Shown here in pieces: positions 8,657 through 16,862 of a DNA stretch of 40,342 nt. The notes beneath the pieces were generated by a model. That model was not told where the DNA came from and did no database searches. It saw only the letters and a program-made list of their open reading frames with translations. Source of the DNA: SZUA-448 sp045593785 (GTDB lineage Bacteria; Bacillota; Clostridia; Lachnospirales; Lachnospiraceae); contig JAZNXH010000109.1 in NCBI GenBank assembly GCA_045593785.1, positions 1 through 40,342 on the forward strand, in the 5' to 3' direction. How positions within the stretch are numbered: the stretch's first letter is position 1; the number at the start of each line of letters is the position of its first letter. The position numbers and the translations under genes were made by a program.

Positions 8657-10186
8657 TTACTTTATAAAGATCTCTGCTCGATCAATTTCATATTTGATTG
8701 CTTTAATTCTACCAATAATCAACGGCAGACATAACACAAGAAATGCTGCTGCAATTACAAGGCCGATGTTATCTTCTACCCATTCTTTACGATACTGCTT
8801 GAATGCTCTGGAGTAATTATCTTCATCGTATTTCAACTTGAAATACTCCATTGCTTCCTTATACTTCTTCTCCTGGAACAATGCTCTACCGATACCGATA
8901 TATGCAAGGTCATAGTTACCATTCAGCTCCATAACCTCTCTCCATGTATTACCGGACTCTGTATAGAAACCACTCTGGAACTCTTCAATCGCACGGTATA
9001 CCAAAGCACCGAACTCGGTCGGAGTAAACACAGTCAAACTGGACGCAGAAGAGTCAAGAACCAACAAGTCGTGTCCGACATGGTCGATAGCACTTGCATA
9101 ACGGAAACAACCTTCTACGGTACCACCGCCACCAAAAGCAAACAACATACGGCCCTGCTCATCATATGCGAACAATCTGCCACGGTTACGGTCAAGTGCT
9201 ACGTAAACATCGTTCTCCAATGCGGTAACGTCTGTGAACTTGGAAGAACCAATATACCCTTCGGTCTCACCATAATACAAATCACCGATGATGTCGAACT
9301 CGCCGTTACGAATCAAGATATCATTACCAAGAAGATTCAGACGACGTACAACATTCAACTGACCATCCAGAACTTCTTCATCCGATGCGCCGATAATCGT
9401 CGCATAGATAAATCCTTCATAGTCCATATAGATGTTAGAATACTCGGTCGGTACGAAGTCAGCCATCTGGTCTCTCTGAGCCTGTGTAGAGAGCCAACGC
9501 TTCCAGATAAAATCCCAAAGATTATAGGTAACCGGTGTCGCACCGAAGAATCCGGTAAACGCACCATTCGGCTCATACTTCATAAGACCCTGGTTCACGC
9601 TGACAGCCGTACAATACAGACGACCGGCACTATCAATCGCAATCTTCTTCGGCGAAAATTCAACCTCCTGATTGAAAGTCGGATCCGTAGGCTTCAAGAA
9701 CTCCAATACAAAGTTCAAATCCATATCCAGCTTCAGAACACGGTAATTGTTCTGATCCGCAATGTACATATAACCATCCGAAGTTACTGAGATATCCGAC
9801 GGTTTTGAAAACGTTAACGGCTTCTCATAATCTGCCGGAGCGGTGAAACTCTCAATCACACGCACCAATTCAATCTTCTCGGTGCTGATTCGCTTTAACT
9901 CTAAGATACGATTGTTACCGGTATCACAGACATAAATCATATCACCAAGTACACACAGACCTTCGGGATTCATCAGATTCAACTCCAAGCCAAGGCTCGC
10001 CGCATTCACAACGGTGGATACCTCATAGGAGTCCGGAGAATACTGAGTATCACCCCAGAAATCGTAGTTGTATGTATAACCAACCTTTGCCGATGCTTCC
10101 ATCGGAACTGCTGTTGCAAATATCATGACTGCAAGAAGCAGGCAAACAGCAGGACTGCAAATTTTTCTCATAATCTTTCTCATCAT
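8657..10186 (-). CDS. Surface NHL-repeat beta-propeller with TPR-like segment and C-terminal membrane anchor
   Basis: A 509-residue protein with an N-terminal signal peptide (hydrophobic core about 12-27, probable cleavage after ASA near residue 33). Residues about 60-390 contain repeated propeller-blade phrases: NPEGLCVLGDMIYVCDTGNNRILEL-type, PSDISVTSDGYMYIADQNNYRV-type and PKKIAIDSAGRLYC. These are NHL-type repeats. A TPR-like helical pair follows (YIGIGRALFQEKKYKEAMEYF, about 430-450), then a transmembrane helix at about 475-493 and a basic tail. The protein therefore sits outside the cell, anchored by its C-terminus. NHL propellers mostly bind proteins, sugars or RNA without catalysis; here I infer a sensor or docking role for the importers. 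AGGAG precedes the first ATG; two further Met codons lie within six codons. Confidence 0.85.
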   Translation of the reverse strand: MMRKIMRKICSPAVCLLLAVMIFATAVPMEASAKVGYTYNYDFWGDTQYSPDSYEVSTVVNAASLGLELNLMNPEGLCVLGDMIYVCDTGNNRILELKRISTEKIELVRVIESFTAPADYEKPLTFSKPSDISVTSDGYMYIADQNNYRVLKLDMDLNFVLEFLKPTDPTFNQEVEFSPKKIAIDSAGRLYCTAVSVNQGLMKYEPNGAFTGFFGATPVTYNLWDFIWKRWLSTQAQRDQMADFVPTEYSNIYMDYEGFIYATIIGASDEEVLDGQLNVVRRLNLLGNDILIRNGEFDIIGDLYYGETEGYIGSSKFTDVTALENDVYVALDRNRGRLFAYDEQGRMLFAFGGGGTVEGCFRYASAIDHVGHDLLVLDSSASSLTVFTPTEFGALVYRAIEEFQSGFYTESGNTWREVMELNGNYDLAYIGIGRALFQEKKYKEAMEYFKLKYDEDNYSRAFKQYRKEWVEDNIGLVIAAAFLVLCLPLIIGRIKAIKYEIDRAEIFIK

Positions 10187-10202
10187 GCCATCTCCTGTCT
10201 TA

Positions 10203-11102
10203 TTAGTCTTTCAAACCGGAACTTGCCATGGTCTCAAGAATCTGACTCTCAGCAAGTACGAAGAACAGAACCGGAACCATCATCGTAATAACCGATGCTG
10301 CTGCACCCTGACCGGTACGTGCAATACCACCGGCCTGAATCTGATTCAGCGCGAATACCAGGGACTTCTTCTCTTCGGAGTAGATGAACGTTGTTGCCGG
10401 ATTGTTCCACAAACTCTGGATGGAGAAGATGATAATCGTCAACCATGCCGGCTTAACATTCGGCATTACGATGCCGATAAATACTCTCCATTCATTCGCA
10501 CCGTCAATCTTTGCTGCCTCAATCAGTGACATCGGAAGGCCTTCCATGAACTGCTTCATAAGGAACAGACCCATCGGCGCTGCAAATGCCGGAATGATAA
10601 TTGCCCAGTAAGTATCAATCATGCCAAACGCATTGATCAAAATGTAGTTCGGAATTGCAGTAACATAACCACTGAACATCAGGGCTACGGTTACAAGACG
10701 GAAGAATGCATTACCGCCCGGGAAGCTGTACTTTGCAAGTACGAATGCCGCCATAGAGGCGATAATTACATGACCCGCTGTGCCGACTGCAGTAATAAAT
10801 ACCGTATTGAATGCATATCGCGGGAAAGTTACCCAGCTCTTACCCATCGTTACAAACAAATCCGAGAAGTTATCCAATGTCGGATTCTTCGCAAAGATTT
10901 TCGGCGGGAACATGAACAACTCATCCAACGGCTTCAATGCATTGTTAATCATGAACACGATCGGGAAAACCATCGCAATTGCAACGATTCCAAGGAAGAT
11001 GTAAAGTGCAATATCTCCGCCTACCGAACGGTTCGGCTGTCTTTTCTTAATCAGATGCTTCTTTACCTTTTGCTCTTTTACTTTTTTCGTCTTTTTACTC
11101 AT
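10203..11102 (-). CDS. Carbohydrate ABC transporter permease, MalG-type (second set)
   Basis: A 299-residue CUT1 permease. After a Lys-rich cytoplasmic start come about six transmembrane helices. The EAA loop reads SLIEAAKIDGANEWRVF with IVMPNVKP following, around residues 185-215. The end, ILETMASSGLKD, is typical of the family. It starts 1 nt after the partner permease gene ends, so the two are co-translated. This is the second permease pair of the operon; it is clearly diverged from the pair at 3444-5343, so it is not a recent duplication. Confidence 0.93.
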   Translation of the reverse strand: MSKKTKKVKEQKVKKHLIKKRQPNRSVGGDIALYIFLGIVAIAMVFPIVFMINNALKPLDELFMFPPKIFAKNPTLDNFSDLFVTMGKSWVTFPRYAFNTVFITAVGTAGHVIIASMAAFVLAKYSFPGGNAFFRLVTVALMFSGYVTAIPNYILINAFGMIDTYWAIIIPAFAAPMGLFLMKQFMEGLPMSLIEAAKIDGANEWRVFIGIVMPNVKPAWLTIIIFSIQSLWNNPATTFIYSEEKKSLVFALNQIQAGGIARTGQGAAASVITMMVPVLFFVLAESQILETMASSGLKD

Positions 11103-11103
11103 A

Positions 11104-12042
11104 TCAGGTTCCCACTCTTCTCAACATACTTTGGATTGCTTTGTTACACAAAATCATAACAATAAACAACATTGTTGCAATTGCTGATGCATAGCCCATC
11201 TCAAATCGGGAGTAACCATAGTCAAACAAGTGGGTTACTACCGTACGTGCCGCATAGTCCGTACTCGGATAACCGCAAAGGGTTCTGGTAACGTCGCATA
11301 CGTTAAATGCACTCGTAATGGACATAACCGCACCGAACATCAACATCGGCTTCATATTCGGAAGAGTAATGTACCAAAGTTCCTGCCAACGGTTCTTAAC
11401 GCCGTCCACGCAACCTGCTTCGAACTGCGAACGGTCGATACCCTGAAGACCTGCAACGAAGGAAAGGAAGCCTGACCCCAAACTCATCCAGAGAATAACA
11501 ACCATACAAATCGGTAACATATATCGCGGATCCGTGAACCACATGATTGCTGTGTCTACCAGACCCCAGTCAATCAGGAATGCATTCACATAACCATATG
11601 CATCACCACGGAACAATACAGAGAAGATCAGGTACACATTACCGGCGATAGACGGAATGTAGAAAATGATAACTGCTACCGCACGAATCCATCTCGGAAG
11701 TTCATTGATCAGCCATGCAAACAGGAACGCAGCAATATATCCGAGCGGACCTGTGATTACTGCAATAACGAAGGTGTTCTTTACACCAATCAGGAAGACA
11801 TCGTCCTGCAGAATCAAGCTGATATAGTTCTGGATACCGATGAATCTCGGGCTCTCCAGAATGTTGTAATACGTAAAACTGAAGAAAATCGAGCTGATCA
11901 ACGGTAAAATGTTGAACAGGAAAAATATAATCGCATACGGTGCAAGGAAGAGATAACAATTCCGACTCATCTTTGCTTTTTTGAGTCCAACGCGGAAATT
12001 ATGTTTGCGCAGGATAAAATATTTTTTTAAGTACTCTTTCAT
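11104..12042 (-). CDS. Carbohydrate ABC transporter permease, MalF-type (second set)
   Basis: A 312-residue CUT1 permease with about six helices, the first at about 29-52 (YLFLAPYAIIFFLFNILPLI-like). The EAA-type loop is degenerate: SQFEAGCVDGVKNRWQ then YITLPNMKP, so the usual E-A-A-x-x-D-G has Gly-Cys in the second and third helix positions. It follows the large binding protein gene after 10 nt and precedes its partner by 1 nt. It should form a heterodimer with the 10203-11102 product and accept substrate from the 12053-15001 protein. Confidence 0.92.
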   Translation of the reverse strand: MKEYLKKYFILRKHNFRVGLKKAKMSRNCYLFLAPYAIIFFLFNILPLISSIFFSFTYYNILESPRFIGIQNYISLILQDDVFLIGVKNTFVIAVITGPLGYIAAFLFAWLINELPRWIRAVAVIIFYIPSIAGNVYLIFSVLFRGDAYGYVNAFLIDWGLVDTAIMWFTDPRYMLPICMVVILWMSLGSGFLSFVAGLQGIDRSQFEAGCVDGVKNRWQELWYITLPNMKPMLMFGAVMSITSAFNVCDVTRTLCGYPSTDYAARTVVTHLFDYGYSRFEMGYASAIATMLFIVMILCNKAIQSMLRRVGT

Positions 12043-12052
12043 TTTTACCCTC

Positions 12053-15001
12053 CTACTCCAAAGGCAAACCGAATTCGATTCGCTTCTTGGTCAACTCTTC
12101 GTTGATCGTAATTACGTAATCCTGAATCGTCTCACGCGGATTATCTTTGTCGTTCAATACTTTTCTCAGAGCATTCGTGATGTGACGTCCGGTGTAGTAA
12201 CCACCCGGCACCTCACGGATACCCTTGGTCTGCATCCACTGACCTCTCAGCACTGCGATGTCATCCGCACTCCATGCCAGCTGGCAGAATGCGTCGATAT
12301 TTGCAGTAGCATAACGAGCGGAAGTGCCAAGCAATGCTTCAATCTCACGTCCAAAGCGAACCTGTGTATCAACCTCGGCCCACCACTTCATGAACTCCCA
12401 TGATTTTGCCTTTAACTCTTCGTCTTCGGTCGAAATCATCATACTTGCACCACCGGCAATCATAGCGGTTCGGTCGATGTAAGTGTTGCCGTTCTCATCT
12501 ACCTTCTCAGTACCCGGAATCATGGTGAAATCCCAAAGACCACGGATTTCCGGAGCGGATACCATCAAAGTATTGTACGTAGAGTATGCAATAATACCAA
12601 TCGGCATCTCACCGGAACGGAAACGGCTTACGAAATCATAGATAATCGGAAGACCATAATCGTTGAAGTACTTCGCATAATGGTTGAACGCTTCTACGCC
12701 TGCTTCAGAATCAACTGCTGCTTTGGTACCTCTTTCGTTGTACAGGTCGCCACCGTTCTGGAACAGCAACGAGAAGTACATACTAAGATCACCTGCTGTC
12801 GATGCAACTGCTGTACTTGAAGCCTGTGTGCTGGCACCGGATGCACTCGGAATCGCAACAGACATGTTCTTATCCTGAATGGTCGGCAGTGCCTCAATCA
12901 GATCCTGCCAGGTCTGCGGAACCTCAAGTCCCAATTCTTCCAATACGTCGGTACGATAGAACATTACGTTAAAGGTCTGGGTCTCCGGAATCGCATAAAT
13001 TCCGCCTTCCAGTTCGTACTGCGTATAAGAACTCGGTGTGTAGTGTGACAATACTTCTTCATAATCACTAAACTGGGTGATATCTTCTGCGGAACCACGG
13101 AGTGCGTAGTTAACCGGCTGGTCAGCACCGATGGAAAGAACCACCTCCGGTCCTCTTCCTGCCATAACCGCACTTAAAAGCGCGTCCTGAGCAACGATTT
13201 CAAGATTTACCTTAATGCCGGTCTTCGGTGTAAAGGTATCATCAATCATTGTCTTTAAGATAGTACCCTGGTCACGACCGGTTACAATCCATACGGTAAT
13301 AACGTCGTCACCATCTTCATATACGTCACCGACTGCATCATAGTCTACAATGAAAGATGCAGCAAATGCTTTAATCTCATGCCATGCTTTATCAAAGAAA
13401 TTGGTGGTATCTTCCGGAACGGTTGCATTCTCGCCGGTTACTACCAGATAGTCAATATCCAGACGGGACTGACTCAAATCAAGCATTGCAGTACCAAGTG
13501 CTGTGATATTGTCCTTAAAGCTGACAAATTCTCTTGTAATCTTACTCGGGTCTTCCACGAAACGTTCTAACTGCTGTGCCATGGTCTGTGCCGTAGCAAT
13601 CTTATCCGCCTTCTGTCCCGTGCAGGCAACCGTGTCATCTACGATCTTATACAGACGCTTCGCTTCCAGATCCATTGCTCTGATTGTATCCGGATACGCC
13701 TCATCCAAGTCATAGTCACGGTATTTATCCGGGTTCGGACCGGTAAAAACAAGAATCGTACGATAAATCTGATTCAGACGATATACGGAGTCTTCCATCT
13801 CTTCCAGAATCGTACCGATACTACCTAAGGTAACCTCCATACGTACAGTATGGGTTCCTGCAGTCAGATAGAACTTGTACGGATTGCCTTCTGCATCTGT
13901 AAGGGTACGGCAATCCCACTCATTGCTGTATGTAAAACCAACTTCCTTTAACTCTTCAAACGGAATCTCACCATCAATGCTAACGGTTCTGGCAGAAATA
14001 CTACCTCTCGCGTAGTTCTGTCTTCCCTTAAAGGTGATATGATAATAACCATCTTCCGGTACTTCGATTTCCCAATCAATCCACTGACCCGGATTTCTCC
14101 AAGCTTCACCACCGACATAGTTCAGAACTGTCGTGGTAACACTGTAAGGAGAAGTATTCGGTGCAGACTTGTCATACTTCGCATAAAGAGAAGATTCGGA
14201 ACGTACGGTGGAATCTTCACCTTCCACCAGCTGGATGTAATCCTTGCCGGCGCCGCTTGCAGCCTTACCTGCATTGTCTGCAAGATAATCGCTGTAGTAG
14301 TATGCTTCCGGAACCGGTTCCAGAGACAATTTTCTCAGCACGAACGGTTCGTTTACTGCGTTCAATGTAATCTCGTTGTTACCCTTTTCAAAATAGAACT
14401 GATACGGTTCAACGATATATCCCATGCTGTCCTTGCAGTATGCGGACTGCCAGATATCATATACTTCAACCTGTACCGGACGGATTTCGTTGCCCTGGTT
14501 ATCAACGCGCACTTCGCTTCCGTCAACCCATCTTCTGGTGAATGTCATGGTCGCTGCACCGTCAAAAGGCAACTCGCCATTGATGTAAAGTGCACGTTCA
14601 ACACTTACACCTCTTGACTCAACATTCATATACTCCAAATAAACATTGTAAAGACCGGCTTCCGGTACTTCGACATTCCAGGTAATCTCAGAACCTTCTT
14701 CGGTATACAATGCTTTCTCTGCGCCATTGTAATTGTTGTATACCTCCGCACCTTCATCGGCTGTATAAGTAAACAAATCAATAGCAACCGACTGATCCGG
14801 TGTGGTAGCATCTTTATACACTTTCAGATACTCACCATAAGTACCCTCACGTATAACACCGGTCGACTTATCTTCCAAGTCAACTCCTGCATACTTATAT
14901 GCAAAGTTATCCTCGCCGGAACTGTTCATTATCAGGACTAATCCGACCAGCACTGCTATTACGGCGACTGCCACAATAATTTTTTTCACAATACCTTTCA
15001 C
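12053..15001 (-). CDS. Membrane-anchored solute-binding protein with N-terminal carbohydrate-binding-like domains
   Basis: The first gene of the operon. I prefer GTG 14999-15001, preceded 5 nt away by GGAGG, giving 982 residues that begin just before a signal-anchor helix (IIVAVAVIAVLVGLVLI). Upstream ATGs at 15013 and 15067 lack a good SD. There is no lipobox, so anchoring is by the uncleaved helix. Two beta-sandwich-like regions follow (about 70-235 and 290-390), each with AGLYNVYLEY / DGYYHITFKG strands and YINGELPF / SIDGEIPF hairpins, resembling carbohydrate-binding modules. A helical linker (about 420-540) leads to a C-terminal family-1 solute-binding domain (about 570-980) with VWIVTGRDQG at its start and YRTDVLEELGL-type strands. 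Usual binding proteins are about 420 residues, so this one is more than twice as long. Confidence 0.88.
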   Translation of the reverse strand: MKGIVKKIIVAVAVIAVLVGLVLIMNSSGEDNFAYKYAGVDLEDKSTGVIREGTYGEYLKVYKDATTPDQSVAIDLFTYTADEGAEVYNNYNGAEKALYTEEGSEITWNVEVPEAGLYNVYLEYMNVESRGVSVERALYINGELPFDGAATMTFTRRWVDGSEVRVDNQGNEIRPVQVEVYDIWQSAYCKDSMGYIVEPYQFYFEKGNNEITLNAVNEPFVLRKLSLEPVPEAYYYSDYLADNAGKAASGAGKDYIQLVEGEDSTVRSESSLYAKYDKSAPNTSPYSVTTTVLNYVGGEAWRNPGQWIDWEIEVPEDGYYHITFKGRQNYARGSISARTVSIDGEIPFEELKEVGFTYSNEWDCRTLTDAEGNPYKFYLTAGTHTVRMEVTLGSIGTILEEMEDSVYRLNQIYRTILVFTGPNPDKYRDYDLDEAYPDTIRAMDLEAKRLYKIVDDTVACTGQKADKIATAQTMAQQLERFVEDPSKITREFVSFKDNITALGTAMLDLSQSRLDIDYLVVTGENATVPEDTTNFFDKAWHEIKAFAASFIVDYDAVGDVYEDGDDVITVWIVTGRDQGTILKTMIDDTFTPKTGIKVNLEIVAQDALLSAVMAGRGPEVVLSIGADQPVNYALRGSAEDITQFSDYEEVLSHYTPSSYTQYELEGGIYAIPETQTFNVMFYRTDVLEELGLEVPQTWQDLIEALPTIQDKNMSVAIPSASGASTQASSTAVASTAGDLSMYFSLLFQNGGDLYNERGTKAAVDSEAGVEAFNHYAKYFNDYGLPIIYDFVSRFRSGEMPIGIIAYSTYNTLMVSAPEIRGLWDFTMIPGTEKVDENGNTYIDRTAMIAGGASMMISTEDEELKAKSWEFMKWWAEVDTQVRFGREIEALLGTSARYATANIDAFCQLAWSADDIAVLRGQWMQTKGIREVPGGYYTGRHITNALRKVLNDKDNPRETIQDYVITINEELTKKRIEFGLPLE

Positions 15002-15086
15002 GACTGCCTCCATGGTATCAACAAAATTTTCACAGGTATTGTCAAAATGGCATAAAAATACCCTCAATAACAGATACCCATGTGCA

Positions 15087-15115
15087 ATTATACCGAACTG
15101 TATAGTAGCTGTCTG
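15087..15115 (-). promoter_or_regulatory. Promoter of the nine-gene sugar-system operon
   Basis: On the minus strand a perfect -10 TATAAT (15087-15092) is separated by 17 bp from CAGACA (15110-15115), a 4/6 match to the -35 consensus. The weak -35 and the direct repeats immediately upstream suggest an activator-dependent promoter. The leader to the GTG start would be about 80 nt. Confidence 0.55.
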
Positions 15116-15149
15116 CTCAATTATTGCTTTCCTGTGCTCACGAATTGCT
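15114..15149 (-). promoter_or_regulatory. Tandem direct repeats, probable activator sites
   Basis: Read on the minus strand, AGCAATTCGTGAGCA (15135-15149) and AGCAATAATTGAGCA (15114-15128) match at 12 of 15 positions and start 21 bp apart, two helical turns. The nearer copy abuts and slightly overlaps the -35. This geometry is typical of AraC-family or response-regulator activators that bind one face of DNA. Confidence 0.55.
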
Positions 15150-15196
15150 ACTATTAGTTCTTTTTATCATTTTTAACCAATAAACATCTCATATTT

Positions 15197-15226
15197 TTAT
15201 GGATAACGACAATACGTAATCCATAA
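15197..15226. promoter_or_regulatory. 30-bp dyad in the operon's upstream region
   Basis: Two 12-nt arms (TTATGGATAACG and its complement with one mismatch) surround a 6-nt centre. No U-run follows on either strand, so it is not a clear terminator. It lies about 50 bp upstream of the direct repeats and about 50 nt after the stop of the ATPase gene. It could be an operator or an RNA hairpin at the end of the exporter operon. I see no gene in 15002-15277. Confidence 0.4.
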
Positions 15227-15277
15227 TCAAACAAAATCCCTCATATTTCCAGCGCAAAAACTATACACAATGCACAA

Positions 15278-16177
15278 TTACTGAATATTTACATCATTTT
15301 CAGGATTCGTGATGACAACTGCCCCGTCACGGTATTCCAATCGAACTTTGTTCCCTTGGAGCCCTAAAGAGGTCAGAATTTCTTTGGAAATCTGTACTCT
15401 TCCCGCTTTATCAACAATTGCGAACTCTTCCTGTGTTTCTTCGGTGCGCCAATCAATGTTGGTTTCTTTCAGACGGTCTGCATAATGTTCCTTCAGAATC
15501 CGTTCACTGCTAATCTTACCGTCACGAATTGCAACAACACGTTTTACCTTCTTCGACAGGGTAACATCGTGGGTTACAATCAGTATCGTCTGTCCGTTCC
15601 GGTTCAACTCAGTAAAGATATCAAAAATGTAATTCGCTGTCTTCGGGTCTACACTACCGGTCGGTTCGTCCGCCAACAAAAGCTTCGGTGAATTGGCAAG
15701 CGCAATCGCAATCGCTACTCTCTGCTGTTCACCACCGGACAACATATTCATTCGGCTGTTGCGTTTTGCTGACAAACCTACCATGTCTAACAATTCCAAT
15801 GCCTTTTCTTTCTTCTTTTTCTGGGAAGAAAGTGCCATCGGAAGCATGATATTCTCCAACACCGGGAGATATGGAAGCAGATTTCTTGCATTGTTCTGCC
15901 ACACAAATCCTACAATATCCCTTTTGTAGAGTACAAGCTCTTTTTCTGTCATTGTAAACAAATTCTTGCCGCCTACCGTCAACGCACCTGCACTCGGACG
16001 ATCCAATCCACCGATCATATTCAAAAATGTTGACTTACCGCTACCGCTGTTTCCAATCAACGCAGTCAGTTCTCCGGCTTCCACCGTCAAATCCAAGCCC
16101 TGCAGTGCCAACACTTCGGTTTGCTTGGATTTATAGATTTTTACCAGTCCGTCTGCCTGTATCATCGCTTCGCTCAT
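15278..16177 (-). CDS. ABC transporter ATPase with C-terminal AbrB-like domain
   Basis: A 299-residue ATPase of the MacB/LolD class. Walker A is GNSGSGKST (42-50), the signature LSGGEQQR (146-153), Walker B LLLADEPTG (166-174) and the H-loop His at THD (202-204). After a normal-length ATPase core of about 225 residues there is a linker and then residues about 252-290, which read like a SpoVT/AbrB swapped-hairpin unit: FAIVDKAGRVQISKEIL, then LGLQGNKVRLEYRDGAVVI. That domain normally binds DNA as a dimer, so here it may dimerise the ATPase or regulate it. ATGA overlap with the upstream ATPase gene. Last gene of the exporter operon. Confidence 0.88.
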   Translation of the reverse strand: MSEAMIQADGLVKIYKSKQTEVLALQGLDLTVEAGELTALIGNSGSGKSTFLNMIGGLDRPSAGALTVGGKNLFTMTEKELVLYKRDIVGFVWQNNARNLLPYLPVLENIMLPMALSSQKKKKEKALELLDMVGLSAKRNSRMNMLSGGEQQRVAIAIALANSPKLLLADEPTGSVDPKTANYIFDIFTELNRNGQTILIVTHDVTLSKKVKRVVAIRDGKISSERILKEHYADRLKETNIDWRTEETQEEFAIVDKAGRVQISKEILTSLGLQGNKVRLEYRDGAVVITNPENDVNIQ

Positions 16178-16851
16178 ATTCTTACTCCATTTTCCAGTTC
16201 AATCACCTGATCACCGGCATCCATCAAGCCAAGATCATGTGTTGTCATAAGGATTGTAATGTTTTCTTTTCGTGTCATCTCTTGGAACAGGCGGGTAACT
16301 TCTGCCGCCATAGCACTATCTAACTCTGCGGTCGGTTCGTCCGCCAACAGGATGTCCGGCCGGTGTGCGATGGCTCTGGCGATTGCAACTCTCTGCTGCT
16401 CACCACCGGATAACTCTGCAGGCATATGATTCATACGTTTACCGAGTCCTAACAGTTTCAGACATTCACGCGCACGATCTTCACGGTCTTTCTTAATCCC
16501 TGCCAGGCGCAATGAAAACTCAACATTCTGTAATGCGTTCATTGACGGCATCAACGATACCGACTGAAATACAAAACCAACCTTTGTTCGTCGCAGCAAC
16601 TCACGTTTCTGTTCCGAAAGTTGTACAATATCCTGTCCACCGATTCGGACCGAACCCGAGGTCGGAAGATCAAGAGCTCCGATGATGTTCATCAATGTTG
16701 TCTTACCGGAACCGGAACGGCCCTTTAATATTGTCAGGGTTCCTTCGGGAATCTTGGCATCGATATTCGTCAATGCCTGAAATTCTCCTCCGGGCACCGG
16801 GAAAATCCGGTTTACCCCGCTCACTTCAATTGCATATTTTATATCATCCAT
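16174..16851 (-). CDS. ABC transporter ATPase, MacB/LolD-type
   Basis: A 225-residue ATPase of standard length. Walker A GRSGSGKTT (about 43-51), signature LSGGEQQR (about 145-152), Walker B ILLADEPTAELDS and an H-loop THD near residue 207 are all intact. It starts 11 nt after the FtsX-type permease gene and overlaps the second ATPase gene by four bases (ATGA). The two ATPases differ in sequence, so they may work as a heterodimer on the single large permease. They are of the exporter/mechanotransmission class, not the CUT1 importer class. Confidence 0.92.
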   Translation of the reverse strand: MDDIKYAIEVSGVNRIFPVPGGEFQALTNIDAKIPEGTLTILKGRSGSGKTTLMNIIGALDLPTSGSVRIGGQDIVQLSEQKRELLRRTKVGFVFQSVSLMPSMNALQNVEFSLRLAGIKKDREDRARECLKLLGLGKRMNHMPAELSGGEQQRVAIARAIAHRPDILLADEPTAELDSAMAAEVTRLFQEMTRKENITILMTTHDLGLMDAGDQVIELENGVRI

Positions 16852-16862
16852 TCGTCTTACCC

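Noticed and set aside
15278..16851. The two ABC ATPases as the missing motors of the sugar importers
   Set aside because: Both are MacB/LolD-class ATPases, overlap each other and follow their own FtsX permease; CUT1 ATPases are about 360-370 residues with a C-terminal regulatory domain not seen here.
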